A stretch of DNA of 64,000 nucleotides from Bacilli bacterium. GTDB lineage: Bacteria > Bacillota_I > Bacilli_A > RF39 > UBA660. Under the pieces are notes generated by a model, which made no database searches, was not told where the DNA came from, and saw nothing but the letters and a program-made list of their open reading frames with translations. The stretch is taken from positions 124,001-188,000 of the forward strand of contig JAFSEY010000004.1 in the NCBI GenBank assembly GCA_017435485.1, written 5' to 3'. The position numbers and the translations under genes were made by a program. This document shows, in pieces, positions 37,280 to 46,064 of the stretch (position 1 is the stretch's first letter; each line of letters starts with the position of its first letter).

Positions 37280-37828
37280 ATGATTAATAATAGTACAAAA
37301 ATGATAAGTACTGAAAGGACAATATTAAGAAAGTTTAAAAATGATGATGCTTTAAGTTTTTTTGAAAATGTTGGTGGGGACGAAAATGTATCTAAATATG
37401 TTGTATGGAATAGACACGAAAATATAGAAACTACCAAAAGAGCAATAAGCAAGTGGATTAATAATTACGAAAAAGATAATGTATATCATTGGGCTGTTGA
37501 ATTAAAAGAAACAAACGAAATTATAGGTTCTATTAGTTGTGTAAATGTAGATTTAAAAAATGCTACTTGCGAATTAGGATATGTATATGGTTCGAAATTT
37601 TGGAATAAAGGATATGCAACAGAAGTTTTAAAAGCAGTTATAAATTATTTAATAAAAGAGGAAAAATTTTATACTATCTATGCACAACATTTAAGTCTTA
37701 ATCCTGCTTCAGGTCGAGTGTTGGAAAAATCTGGAATGGTATATGAAGGAAGACTAAAAAATAGGATGATAGATAAAAATACAGGTAAATATGATGATTT
37801 ATTGTCATATTCTATTAGCGCAAAATAA
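37280..37828 (+). CDS. GNAT acetyltransferase, RimJ/RimL-like
   Basis: A 182-residue acetyltransferase with GAGGT site. Start segment STERTILRKFKNDDA, acetyl-CoA loop WNKGYATEVLKAVINYL and the terminal NPASGRVLEKSGMVYEGRL match the RimJ/RimL group that acetylates ribosomal proteins or small amines. It follows trxB by 71 nt. Confidence 0.9.
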   Translation: MINNSTKMISTERTILRKFKNDDALSFFENVGGDENVSKYVVWNRHENIETTKRAISKWINNYEKDNVYHWAVELKETNEIIGSISCVNVDLKNATCELGYVYGSKFWNKGYATEVLKAVINYLIKEEKFYTIYAQHLSLNPASGRVLEKSGMVYEGRLKNRMIDKNTGKYDDLLSYSISAK

Positions 37829-37850
37829 AGTTGGGTTGTAATTCAAATGA

Positions 37851-37888
37851 AAATGTGGAATGTAATATTATTCTACATTTTTATTTTT
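37851..37888 (+). terminator. Rho-independent terminator of GNAT gene
   Basis: AAATGTGGAAT and ATTCTACATTT pair (one G-U), followed by TTTATTTTTG. Confidence 0.78.
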
Positions 37889-37891
37889 GTA

Positions 37892-37917
37892 AGAAAAAAA
37901 GCAACATTTCGTTGCTT
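37892..37917 (-). terminator. Terminator of the LCP gene
   Basis: On the minus strand AAGCAAC-GAAAT-GTTGCTT, then TTTTTTCTT. It overlaps the stop codon. Confidence 0.88.
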
Positions 37918-39856
37918 ATTCACCCATAATATTTTCAATTTCATCAAGATTATCTATTTCGGTATCAGTTTCAATAGTAGTATCAATTTCTTCTTCAGAA
38001 TTTGATTCCTTATTTTGATCATTATTTGGAATTTCTAATTTTTCTGTTCCGACCGTAAATAAAACAGATTTAACATTTTTTACTAAAATTCCAGTTGCAA
38101 TATTTTGATTTGTAATTATATTGCTTGAATGATCTAAATACTCAAAATCAATTGTTATGTTATTTTCAGTTGCCCAGCTTTGAGCTTCACTGACAGTTTT
38201 ACCAATAAAGCTTGGCATCAATTCTAAACTTTCACCCGAACGAATTCCTTTACCATATATTTTAGATTCATATTCTTCATTAATTGAATAACTAAATGTT
38301 TTAATTAGTTCTGGTTTTTCCATTTCTAAATTTTCTTTCATTAATTTAGTGATTTCAGCTAAACTATCTGGATAATAAGATAGAGCAGATGTAACACGAG
38401 TTCCTAAATTTACTGGTAAAGAAGAAACTTCTAAATAAGTCTTTTTGATATTTATCATTTCTTCTTTATTTAAAGTTCTTTCTAACATGCTTTTTAAAAT
38501 ATCATAACTTGAAATTATTTGATCTCTACTCATATTAGTAGCAATATTGTTACTGACAGCATCTAAAACATTTTCGAATTTATCAAAGCTATTAATAGTT
38601 AGTGCTTTTTGAGCTAAAGCAGTGATAACTTCTTGTTGGTGTCTATTTCTTGCTAAATCACTTTCGATGTATTGACTACGATTTCTAGCATAAGCTAATG
38701 CTTGTTCTCCATCTAAGGTTTGCATTCCATAATCAAGATATATTACTTTTCCGTTATTACGATCGCTCGATCCTGTACAAACTTTACCTTTGCAATCTAT
38801 ACCGTGATTAGTACCAAAATCAGGTTCCTCTACATTGATAGTAACACCACCTAAAGCATCTACTAAATGAACTACGGCTTTAAAATTAACTTTTATATAA
38901 TAATCTATTGGTATATCGGTTAATTGTTCAATAGTATCAATTACACAACTAGTTCCATAGGCAGCTGATGAATTAATTTTAGCATAAGCGTTATTTCGAC
39001 AAGCTATTGGAACATAAGTGTCTCTTGGAATGCTAAACATTGTAGCAGTTAAAGTTTTAGGGTTAAAAGTCATCAATATTAATGTATCTCCATTAAAAGC
39101 GGCATTAGCATCTAATCCTTCGCTATCCGAATCAACTCCTAAAGCTAATACTGTAAATGGTTCAGTTAAGCTTTTGTTGCTAGTAATTTGTTTGTCTTCA
39201 TTTTTTCTTTTTTCACTATATTTATAAATAATTTTAGTTACTTCGCCAATATCTGTAAAATGTTCTTCACCATTAAATAAAGTAACATAATTTTCAGATA
39301 CAAAGATCGCATCAACATCGCCGTTATATAAATCAGAAATCATTATTAAATAATCATCATATTTTTTGATATCGTTTTTTAATTTATATTTACTTAAAAT
39401 TTCCTTAGCTAAAATATTACCTTCAATATCATCTTCATTTGATATCATACCAATTTTGCTATCTTCGTTAAATTCGGTATCCTTCATAATTATTAAATAA
39501 GAAGTATAAACAATCATATCTTTTTCGCCTAGACGATCTAGAGTATCGTAGGCAAACGTAAATACAAAGTTAGCAACTCCGAATATAATACTAAATATAA
39601 ATGTAAAAATAGTTAAAATTGTAAATAATTTGTATTTTTTTTGAACTAATTTAATTAAACCTACAAATAAGTAAGTAATAATCCAAATGGTAAAAAAGAA
39701 AATAACAATAACTCTAAGTAAAGTTTCTACATCTTTTAAAGAAAGAATGTTGATAACAAAAAATATATATAATATTAAATATAATAATGTAGCAATGCCA
39801 AAGAATGATAATGCAACTTTACTAGCTTTTTTTAATTTTTTAAATAGTATTTTCAT
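37916..39856 (-). CDS. LytR-CpsA-Psr (LCP) family wall-polymer ligase with C-terminal PASTA-like domain
   Basis: A 646-residue membrane protein, ATG at 39856 with AAAGGAG on the minus strand. About four N-terminal transmembrane helices are followed by an extracellular solute-binding-like linker (DAIFVSENYVTLF) and the LCP domain: FTVLALGVDSD, NGDTLILMTFNPKT, SIPRDTYVPI, YALARNRSQYIESDLARNRHQQ-like motif AYARNRSQYIESDLARNR. A tail near residue 545 (MPSFIGKTVSEAQSWATENN) resembles one PASTA repeat. LCP proteins attach teichoic acid or capsule polymers to peptidoglycan, which fits the capsule locus at 47-59 kb. Confidence 0.9.
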   Translation of the reverse strand: MKILFKKLKKASKVALSFFGIATLLYLILYIFFVINILSLKDVETLLRVIVIFFFTIWIITYLFVGLIKLVQKKYKLFTILTIFTFIFSIIFGVANFVFTFAYDTLDRLGEKDMIVYTSYLIIMKDTEFNEDSKIGMISNEDDIEGNILAKEILSKYKLKNDIKKYDDYLIMISDLYNGDVDAIFVSENYVTLFNGEEHFTDIGEVTKIIYKYSEKRKNEDKQITSNKSLTEPFTVLALGVDSDSEGLDANAAFNGDTLILMTFNPKTLTATMFSIPRDTYVPIACRNNAYAKINSSAAYGTSCVIDTIEQLTDIPIDYYIKVNFKAVVHLVDALGGVTINVEEPDFGTNHGIDCKGKVCTGSSDRNNGKVIYLDYGMQTLDGEQALAYARNRSQYIESDLARNRHQQEVITALAQKALTINSFDKFENVLDAVSNNIATNMSRDQIISSYDILKSMLERTLNKEEMINIKKTYLEVSSLPVNLGTRVTSALSYYPDSLAEITKLMKENLEMEKPELIKTFSYSINEEYESKIYGKGIRSGESLELMPSFIGKTVSEAQSWATENNITIDFEYLDHSSNIITNQNIATGILVKNVKSVLFTVGTEKLEIPNNDQNKESNSEEEIDTTIETDTEIDNLDEIENIMGE

Positions 39857-39888
39857 AGATACTCCTTTGTATTTTTTTAACGTATTTA

Positions 39889-39917
39889 ATTATAATATAA
39901 AATGATAATAAACTCAA
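39889..39917 (-). promoter_or_regulatory. Promoter of the LCP gene
   Basis: On the minus strand: TTGAGT, a 17-nt spacer and TATAAT. Confidence 0.72.
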
Positions 39918-39940
39918 TGTTAAATTGTTGACACTATAAT

Positions 39941-39979
39941 TGCATTTATGCATAAAAATAATTACATTTATGTTATAAT
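39941..39979 (+). promoter_or_regulatory. Extended -10 promoter of the glucosaminidase operon with direct repeats
   Basis: TGTTATAAT at 39971-39979 is an extended -10. CATTTATG occurs at 39943 and 39965, 22 bp apart (two helical turns), which may be a binding site. Confidence 0.5.
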
Positions 39980-40002
39980 TATTAAGATAGAAGGGATGAA
40001 AT

Positions 40003-41730
40003 ATGAGAAGATTTTTTAAAACAATATTTATTTTTATATTATTAATCATATTTTATCCAGTTATAACTTTTGCTGATGTTTATTATGTAACTAAAGAGGA
40101 TGCTAATATGCGTAGTACTGCTCAAGTAGTTGATGGAAATATAATTATGTCAATAAAAAGAGGAGCTGTTGTAGAACTTTTATCTGAATCAAAGACTTGG
40201 GGTGGTTCTTGTAATTCTGGTTGGTATAATATTAGTTATGCTGGTAGTATTGGGTATGTTTGTTCGGGATATATTGCTTATGGAAATCCTGAAAATGAGA
40301 CTGATGAATTTTTAAGACCATGGACAACTCCTAAAAAAGCAATTATAGGTGGAGCTAAATATATAGCTAGTTCTTATATAAATAGGGGACAAAGTACTTC
40401 TTATTTAAAGAAATTTAACGTGACTAGTAATAGCACTTATAATCATCAATATATGGCTAATTTAGCAGCGCCTTATAGCGAAGCTTATAATAGTTATAAA
40501 AGTTATCGAGATAATGGATTACTTGAATTACCATTGGAATTTTCAATTCCGATATTCACAAATATGCCTGATTATACAAAGTTGCCGGGAAAAGACGCTG
40601 ATACTTCTTGTCAGATAGAAATTACTGATGAAGCTTTTGAAACTGAATTAAATAATCAAGGATTTCCGGAAAGTTATAAATGTAAATTAAGATTGTTACA
40701 TGCCAAATATCCAAATTGGAAATTTGTGGCATTTCATACTAATTTGGATTTTAATAGATCAGTTAGAGCTGAACAAGCGGTTAGTTCGATTAATGGAGGA
40801 AGTATTTATTATGCAACTCCAGTAGAAGAAACAGAATCTGGTTGGTATATAGCTAATACCGAAACAGTTGAATATTATTTAGATCCGAGAAACTTTTTAA
40901 ATGAAGAAAGGATCTTAATGTTTGAAGATTTATCTTATCGAGATTATTACACTGAAAGTGCTATTAGTACGATTTTAAAAGGAACGTTCATGGAAGAGTA
41001 TTCTTTGTTAGATAATCAAACTTATTCGACTATTTTTGTCGAAGCTGGTAATACTGCCAAAATGTCTTCGGTGTACTTAGCTAGTTTGGCAAGACAAGAA
41101 AGTGGATCTAATGGGTCAAAAGCAACCAGTGGAAACGAATTTACTTATCAAGGAACAACTTATAAAGGTTTATATAATTTTTATAATATTGGTGCTAATA
41201 GTAGTGCAGAAAGTCCTATTTTAGCAGGACTTGTATGGGCGACTGGTGGATTTGATGTTGATTATGTAACTAATAATAATTCTAGTAGTTCTTCTAATAA
41301 TGATTCTTTAGATAAAAATACTAGTTCAGGTTTAAGTGAACAAGATATTTTAAATAAAATGGGTGTAAAAAAGTCATCTGATTGTTTAACGGGTATAGAG
41401 CTTGGTAAAACAGTGGGAGAACTTAAACAAAAATTGTCTGGCTTAACAATTTCAACATCACTTGGAGATGGTGATAAAGTTAGAACTGGAATGATTTTAA
41501 CTGTATCTGATGGAACAACATCATATAAATATACTTTAGCAATTGCTGGAGATGTTGATGGTGATGGTGAAATGATGGCAACTGATTATGTAAAAATAAA
41601 AAATTATATTATGGAAGTAAAAGATAGTAGTTTAAATGTTGCGCAAAGCTTAGCTGCTGATGTTGATAATAATGGCTCAATTGGTGCAACTGATTATGTT
41701 TTAATAAAAAATAGTATTATGAGTAGGTGA
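40003..41730 (+). CDS. Secreted beta-N-acetylglucosaminidase-type protein with SH3 and dockerin domains
   Basis: A 575-residue exported protein. The signal peptide (residues 1-25) ends near FADVYYV. Then come an SH3-type domain (VTKEDANMRSTAQV, then GYVCSGYI), a region conserved in Bacillota glucosaminidases (FVAFHTNLDFNRSV, then YYLDPRNFLNEERILMFEDL, then LASLARQESGSNG), a serine/asparagine linker and two dockerin-type calcium repeats: DVDGDGEMMATD (517-528) and DVDNNGSIGATD (553-564). It probably trims peptidoglycan. A dockerin implies docking to a cohesin; the Ig-like membrane protein that follows is the only nearby candidate partner. Confidence 0.85.
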   Translation: MRRFFKTIFIFILLIIFYPVITFADVYYVTKEDANMRSTAQVVDGNIIMSIKRGAVVELLSESKTWGGSCNSGWYNISYAGSIGYVCSGYIAYGNPENETDEFLRPWTTPKKAIIGGAKYIASSYINRGQSTSYLKKFNVTSNSTYNHQYMANLAAPYSEAYNSYKSYRDNGLLELPLEFSIPIFTNMPDYTKLPGKDADTSCQIEITDEAFETELNNQGFPESYKCKLRLLHAKYPNWKFVAFHTNLDFNRSVRAEQAVSSINGGSIYYATPVEETESGWYIANTETVEYYLDPRNFLNEERILMFEDLSYRDYYTESAISTILKGTFMEEYSLLDNQTYSTIFVEAGNTAKMSSVYLASLARQESGSNGSKATSGNEFTYQGTTYKGLYNFYNIGANSSAESPILAGLVWATGGFDVDYVTNNNSSSSSNNDSLDKNTSSGLSEQDILNKMGVKKSSDCLTGIELGKTVGELKQKLSGLTISTSLGDGDKVRTGMILTVSDGTTSYKYTLAIAGDVDGDGEMMATDYVKIKNYIMEVKDSSLNVAQSLAADVDNNGSIGATDYVLIKNSIMSR

Positions 41731-41735
41731 TAAGA

Positions 41736-43178
41736 ATGAAAAAGGTGTTATTTACAATAATGATGTTGATATTAAGTATTAGTTTAGTAAGTGCAGCATC
41801 ATATAGTGTTTCAGTAGGGACAAAAAGTTTAACAAAAGGAGGATCAACTTCCTTAACAATAAAAGGATCAGATGTTACTGGAAGGTTTAATGTACGGACT
41901 TCTGATGCTTCAGTTGTATCGGTAAGTGAAAGCTCTATTTGGATTGAAAATAATAGTTATAAAATAACTTTGAAAGCATTAAAAGTAGGGGATGCTACTA
42001 TTACTGTAACTCCAGCAGCAGGTACTTCGGATTCAAAGGGAAATGTTGCTAATTTATCTAGTAAATCAGTTAAAATTACAGTAGCACTTCCGAGAGAAAA
42101 ATCAAGTAATAATAATTTAAAAAGTTTATCAGTAGATGGATATGAATTATCTCCAGCATTTGATGCTAATACATTAGAATATATGACTACTGTTCCTTCA
42201 ACAGTTGATAAAATAAATATAAAAGCTCAAAAAGCTGATAATTATGCATCTATTTCTGGGATAGGAGAATTCGAAGTATCTGAAGGAGTAAATGAATTTG
42301 AAGTTATTGTTACAAGTGAAACTAGAAAAGATAAGGTTTATAAAGTTATTGTTAATGTAGAAGACTTAAATCCTATTGAAGTAGACTATGAAGGAGAAAG
42401 CTATACAGTTGTTAAAAACCCTAAAAATTTAGTTGCACCACCAAATTATACAGAAACAACCGTACAAATAGAAAATAATGTTGTACCAGGATTTTATAAT
42501 GATTATACTAAATATCAATTAGTTGGATTAAAAGATAGTGCTGGAACAATTAGTTTATTTATTTATGATAATGGTAAATATGACAAATATTGTGAGATAA
42601 AAGGTGAATCAGTAACAATTACTCCAATCGCTTTTCCGGAATTAGATATTCCAAAAGAAATAATGTATACCATTAAAAAAATCGATTTTAATGGTAGTAA
42701 AGCGGAAGCATTAATTTTAGGTGGTGGAAATCTTGAAAATGCTAAACATGCTTGGGTCTATGGTATAAACATTGCTACTGGGGAAAAAGCATATTATCAT
42801 TATAGTTTTGTGGATAAAACATTACAATATGATAATGATTTATATATACTTGCAGCATTGGATGAACTTGTGAATCAATATGATAAATATTCTTATATAA
42901 TTTTAGGAACATCAGTAGGATGTGCAATATTATTAATTTTGACAATTACGTTTGCAATTTGTAATCATAGTAAAAAGAAAATATTAAAAAAATATATTGA
43001 GAAAAAGGAAAAAGCATTAGAACAAACAGCAATATTAAATACAAAAGATATTGGAGAAACTTCCAAAAAAGATTTAAAGAAGATAAAGAAAAAAGAAGTT
43101 ATTGAAACAAATGAAGATTTAGAAGAAGCAACTTATAACTTATTTGATGAGGATAAGAAAAAGAAAAAAAAAGTCTAA
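41736..43178 (+). CDS. Secreted Ig-like / cadherin-like protein with C-terminal membrane anchor
   Basis: A 480-residue protein; the ATG at 41736 follows AGGTGA and lies 5 nt after the previous stop. Signal peptide (1-20), an Ig- or cohesin-like beta domain (SYSVSVGTKSLTKGGS, then ITLKALKVGDATITV), a cadherin-like beta-sandwich (NNLKSLSVDGYELSPAFD, then KVYKVIVNVEDLN), a third mixed domain, one transmembrane helix (about 390-412) and a lysine/glutamate-rich cytoplasmic tail. It is likely to hold a partner at the cell surface; cohesin-type binding of the upstream dockerin is a hypothesis. Confidence 0.78.
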   Translation: MKKVLFTIMMLILSISLVSAASYSVSVGTKSLTKGGSTSLTIKGSDVTGRFNVRTSDASVVSVSESSIWIENNSYKITLKALKVGDATITVTPAAGTSDSKGNVANLSSKSVKITVALPREKSSNNNLKSLSVDGYELSPAFDANTLEYMTTVPSTVDKINIKAQKADNYASISGIGEFEVSEGVNEFEVIVTSETRKDKVYKVIVNVEDLNPIEVDYEGESYTVVKNPKNLVAPPNYTETTVQIENNVVPGFYNDYTKYQLVGLKDSAGTISLFIYDNGKYDKYCEIKGESVTITPIAFPELDIPKEIMYTIKKIDFNGSKAEALILGGGNLENAKHAWVYGINIATGEKAYYHYSFVDKTLQYDNDLYILAALDELVNQYDKYSYIILGTSVGCAILLILTITFAICNHSKKKILKKYIEKKEKALEQTAILNTKDIGETSKKDLKKIKKKEVIETNEDLEEATYNLFDEDKKKKKKV

Positions 43179-43191
43179 AAATAAAAACACT

Positions 43192-43227
43192 AAAACTGAC
43201 AAATAACAAAATTCGTCAGTTTTTTTA
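43192..43227 (+). terminator. Rho-independent terminator
   Basis: AAAACTGAC and GTCAGTTTT with a 14-nt loop and T run. Confidence 0.85.
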
Positions 43228-43267
43228 ATGCTTAATTTTTATAATATATCCTTCAGGAGGAAAAATT

Positions 43268-43619
43268 ATGTAATCAAGATAAGAAGTATTTGTTAAAAAA
43301 ATTATTTAGTAACAACCAAGAAATTTTAATGGTTTGGGATAAAGAGGAAGAAAAGTATTACATTAGTGTTGTTTGTGTAATTGTGGTATTATCTAAAAGT
43401 GTAAGGCCAAGAAAATATTAGTCAGATTTAAAGAAAAAAATTATTGAAGAAGGGAATAATGAGTTGTCCAAAAAAATCGGACAACTGAAATTAAAATCTT
43501 ATGATGGAAAATATTATAATACAGATGTTGTTGATATTGAAGGAATGTTTAGAATAATAGTTATTAAACAAAACAAATTAGCTTATGAGTTTGAAGATCA
43601 AATATTAGAAAACAAATAA
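43268..43619 (+). pseudogene. Decayed small gene (start-codon frameshift and internal amber)
   Basis: A perfect AGGAGG at 43255-43260 precedes ATG at 43268, but the next codon is TAA. The +1 frame from 43269 stays open for 50 codons (CNQDKKYLLKKLF, later QEILMVWDKEEE), meets TAG at 43419 and then runs a further 65 codons (SDLKKKIIEEGNNELSKKIG) to TAA at 43617. A TATAAT at 43240 and a terminator at 43615 remain. This is consistent with a small deletion after the ATG and a CAG-to-TAG change in a gene of about 115 codons. The family is unknown. Confidence 0.72.
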
Positions 43620-43643
43620 AGTTAAGAAAAACTTTATTTTTTA
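43615..43643 (+). terminator. Rho-independent terminator
   Basis: AATAAAGTT and AACTTTATT stem followed by a T run; it overlaps the pseudogene stop. Confidence 0.8.
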
Positions 43644-43690
43644 TTGGTTTATTTTTAAAATTCTATTATAATTTTATTATGGTGGTATAA

Positions 43691-44344
43691 ATGATAGAAG
43701 AATTATTTGATTTAGATAAAACTATTTTAAAAAATGAATTTTTAAAAGTTAATTATCCTTGGGAATTATTAATAGATTTAAAATCGATGATAATCAATAT
43801 AGGAAAAAATTTAAATAAAGAAGATTATCAAGAAATAAAAGAAAATGTTTGGGTAGGTAGAAATGTTAAAATATCTTCCTCTGCAGAAATAAATGGACCA
43901 TGTATTATCGGAAATGATACAGAAATAAGAGTTAATGCATTTATCAGAGGCAGCGTTATCATTGGCAATAATTGTGTTATTGGTAATTCAACAGAAATAA
44001 AAAATGCAATTCTTTTTGATAATGTAAAAGTTCCTCATTTTAATTATGTGGGTGATTCTATCTTAGGCTATAAAGCTCATTTTGGGGCTGGGGTAATTAC
44101 TAGTAATGTAAAAAGTGATGAATCAAATGTAGTTGTATGTTATAAAGATAAAAAAATTAAAACCAATAGAAAGAAAGTTGGAGCTATCGTAGGTGATCGA
44201 GTTGAGGTTGGATGTAATGCAGTTTTAGCTCCTGGAACTATAATTAATAAAAATAGTAATATATATCCCTTAACTTTGGTAAGAGGTTATATACCACAAA
44301 ATGTAATTGTTAAAGATTTGAATAATATAGTAGAAAAGAAGTAG
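43691..44344 (+). CDS. Left-handed beta-helix (hexapeptide) acyl- or nucleotidyltransferase-like protein
   Basis: A 217-residue protein. An N-terminal helix (NYPWELLIDLKSMI) leads to hexapeptide repeats (VWVGRNVKISSSAEINGPCI, NDTEIRVNAFI, CVIGNSTEI, NYVGDSILG, ILAPGTII) and a C-terminal arm. The repeats resemble the C-terminal acetyltransferase half of GlmU and related sugar nucleotidyltransferases, but the catalytic pyrophosphorylase half is absent. GGTGG site; TATAAT is found about 25 nt upstream. It starts a group with a HAD phosphatase and YvcK. Confidence 0.8.
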   Translation: MIEELFDLDKTILKNEFLKVNYPWELLIDLKSMIINIGKNLNKEDYQEIKENVWVGRNVKISSSAEINGPCIIGNDTEIRVNAFIRGSVIIGNNCVIGNSTEIKNAILFDNVKVPHFNYVGDSILGYKAHFGAGVITSNVKSDESNVVVCYKDKKIKTNRKKVGAIVGDRVEVGCNAVLAPGTIINKNSNIYPLTLVRGYIPQNVIVKDLNNIVEKK

Positions 44345-44347
44345 TTT

Positions 44348-44971
44348 ATGAAAACAAAAATATATATTGATTTTGATTCAACCTTATTTAATACTGATGA
44401 ATTTTATGGTGAGTTTTTAAATATTTGTGAAAAACATGATGTTGATAACAAGCAAGTTATCAACATTAAAAATAAAACATTTAAAAAAGCTTGTGATTTT
44501 AATTTAGATATTTTAGCTAAAAAAATATCTGAAATTCATAATTTAAAAAAAGAATTCCTAGATGAAGTAGAAAAATTATATTCTTCTAAATATTTATTTG
44601 AAGATACAATTTCTTTTTTGGAAAGCATATATTTAAAGTATGAATTAGTGTTGTTTACTTATGGAAATAAAAGTTATCAAAATAAAAAGATAAATGCAAC
44701 TGGAATTGATAAATATTTTAAAGATATATTTATTACTGAAAATAGAAAAGACAGTTTAAATATTGATTATGTAAATAGTGTTTTTATTGATAATAATCCA
44801 AAAGAAATAATTGGATACTATAATAAAGGGGCTAGAAAATTAATAAGATTACGGCACAAAAGTGATTTTAGGTGTAAAGTTGACACTAATTTAGAAGATA
44901 TTTTGGAATTTTCGAATCTTAGTGATATAATAAATAGTAGCGCTATAGATAGGGTGGTTAATTATGAATAA
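44348..44971 (+). CDS. HAD-superfamily hydrolase
   Basis: A 207-residue phosphatase-like protein. Motif I IYIDFDSTLFNTDEF (nucleophile and acid D8/D10), motif II FTYGNK, lysine of motif III and motif IV VFIDNNPKE. The cap is helical. Substrate unknown. It overlaps yvcK by 8 nt. Confidence 0.88.
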   Translation: MKTKIYIDFDSTLFNTDEFYGEFLNICEKHDVDNKQVINIKNKTFKKACDFNLDILAKKISEIHNLKKEFLDEVEKLYSSKYLFEDTISFLESIYLKYELVLFTYGNKSYQNKKINATGIDKYFKDIFITENRKDSLNIDYVNSVFIDNNPKEIIGYYNKGARKLIRLRHKSDFRCKVDTNLEDILEFSNLSDIINSSAIDRVVNYE

Positions 44972-45971
44972 AAAAGTTGTAGCATTTGGTGGGGGAACTG
45001 GTTTAAGCTGTTTGCTTAAAGGTTTAAAAGGATATCCTTTAGATATAACAGCTGTGGTATCAGTATCTGATGATGGTGGTAGCGCAGGAGCTTTAAGAGA
45101 TGAATTTAATATTTTAGCTGTTGGGGATATTAGAAGAGTACTTGTCGCATTATCAACAAATGAAGGATTAATAGAAGAATTATTTAATTATCGTTTTGAA
45201 TCTGCTGGTAATTTAAATAAACATACTGTTGGAAACATTATATTAACAGCTTTAGCAAAAAAACTAGGTTCAATTCAAAAAGCGATTGATGCTTTAGATG
45301 AAATATTTAATATGAAAGGTAATGTAATGCCTTTTACAGAAGATAATAACTTGAAACTAGTGGCGAAAATGGCTGATGGACATGTTATTGAAGGAGAACA
45401 TCATATAACAAGTTATCCATCTAAAATAATGCAAGTAGCTTATAAAGAAGAACCTATAATAAATGAAGCTTTATTATATGAAATCAAACAAGCAGATATG
45501 ATTGTCCTAAGTATGGGAAGTTTATTTACAAGTGTAATTCCTAATTTATTAAGTGAACAAGTTAGAAGAGCGATTGATGAAAGTAATGCTAAGATAGTTT
45601 ATTGTTGTAATATGTTTTCTCAACCGGGAGAAACTGACGATTATAAAGTAAGTGATCATATTAAAACTTTAAATCAATATTTAGGTAATCGTAAGGTTGA
45701 ATATGTCATAGCTAATAGTGGAGAAATAGATTTAGAATTAGCGCATAAATATTCAACTGAAGAACAAAAAGATCCGGTTGAATTAGATTATGAAGAAATA
45801 GAAAAATTAGGAACTAAAGTAATTGCGGAAGATTTAGCTTATATTAAAGAAGAGAGTACAACTGGAAAAAATGTTATTAGACATAATTATTTAACATTAG
45901 GATTTATATTAAATGCATTATCATTAAATTATGATCATATGTTAAGAAACAGAAAAACGGACAATAAATAA
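44964..45971 (+). CDS. yvcK: YvcK (gluconeogenesis factor, CofD-like)
   Basis: A 335-residue protein of the CofD/YvcK family, which binds UDP-sugars and is needed for cell-wall homeostasis on gluconeogenic carbon in Bacillus. Motifs VVAFGGGTGLSCLLKGL, VSVSDDGGSAGALR, GDIRRVLVALS, NKHTVGNIIL and SMGSLFTSVIPNLL are conserved. A UDP-sugar sensing role suits its place before wall and capsule genes. Confidence 0.92.
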   Translation: MNKKVVAFGGGTGLSCLLKGLKGYPLDITAVVSVSDDGGSAGALRDEFNILAVGDIRRVLVALSTNEGLIEELFNYRFESAGNLNKHTVGNIILTALAKKLGSIQKAIDALDEIFNMKGNVMPFTEDNNLKLVAKMADGHVIEGEHHITSYPSKIMQVAYKEEPIINEALLYEIKQADMIVLSMGSLFTSVIPNLLSEQVRRAIDESNAKIVYCCNMFSQPGETDDYKVSDHIKTLNQYLGNRKVEYVIANSGEIDLELAHKYSTEEQKDPVELDYEEIEKLGTKVIAEDLAYIKEESTTGKNVIRHNYLTLGFILNALSLNYDHMLRNRKTDNK

Positions 45972-45988
45972 ATTGTTCGTTTATTTTG
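45955..45988 (+). terminator. Rho-independent terminator of yvcK
   Basis: AAACGGACAAT and ATTGTTCGTTT (one G-U pair) with 6-nt loop, then TTTATTTTG. It overlaps the stop. Confidence 0.78.
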
Positions 45989-46064
45989 TATATATTAAAT
46001 AACGTTAAAAAGTTCTTCTTTTTTTTGATTCTTTGGGGTATACTATTTGTAAGAGGTAGTTATT

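Noticed and set aside
37829-37850. AGTTGGGT after the GNAT gene as a third small-peptide locus
   Set aside because: Only the octamer matches; there is no small ORF, ribosome site or antisense promoter.
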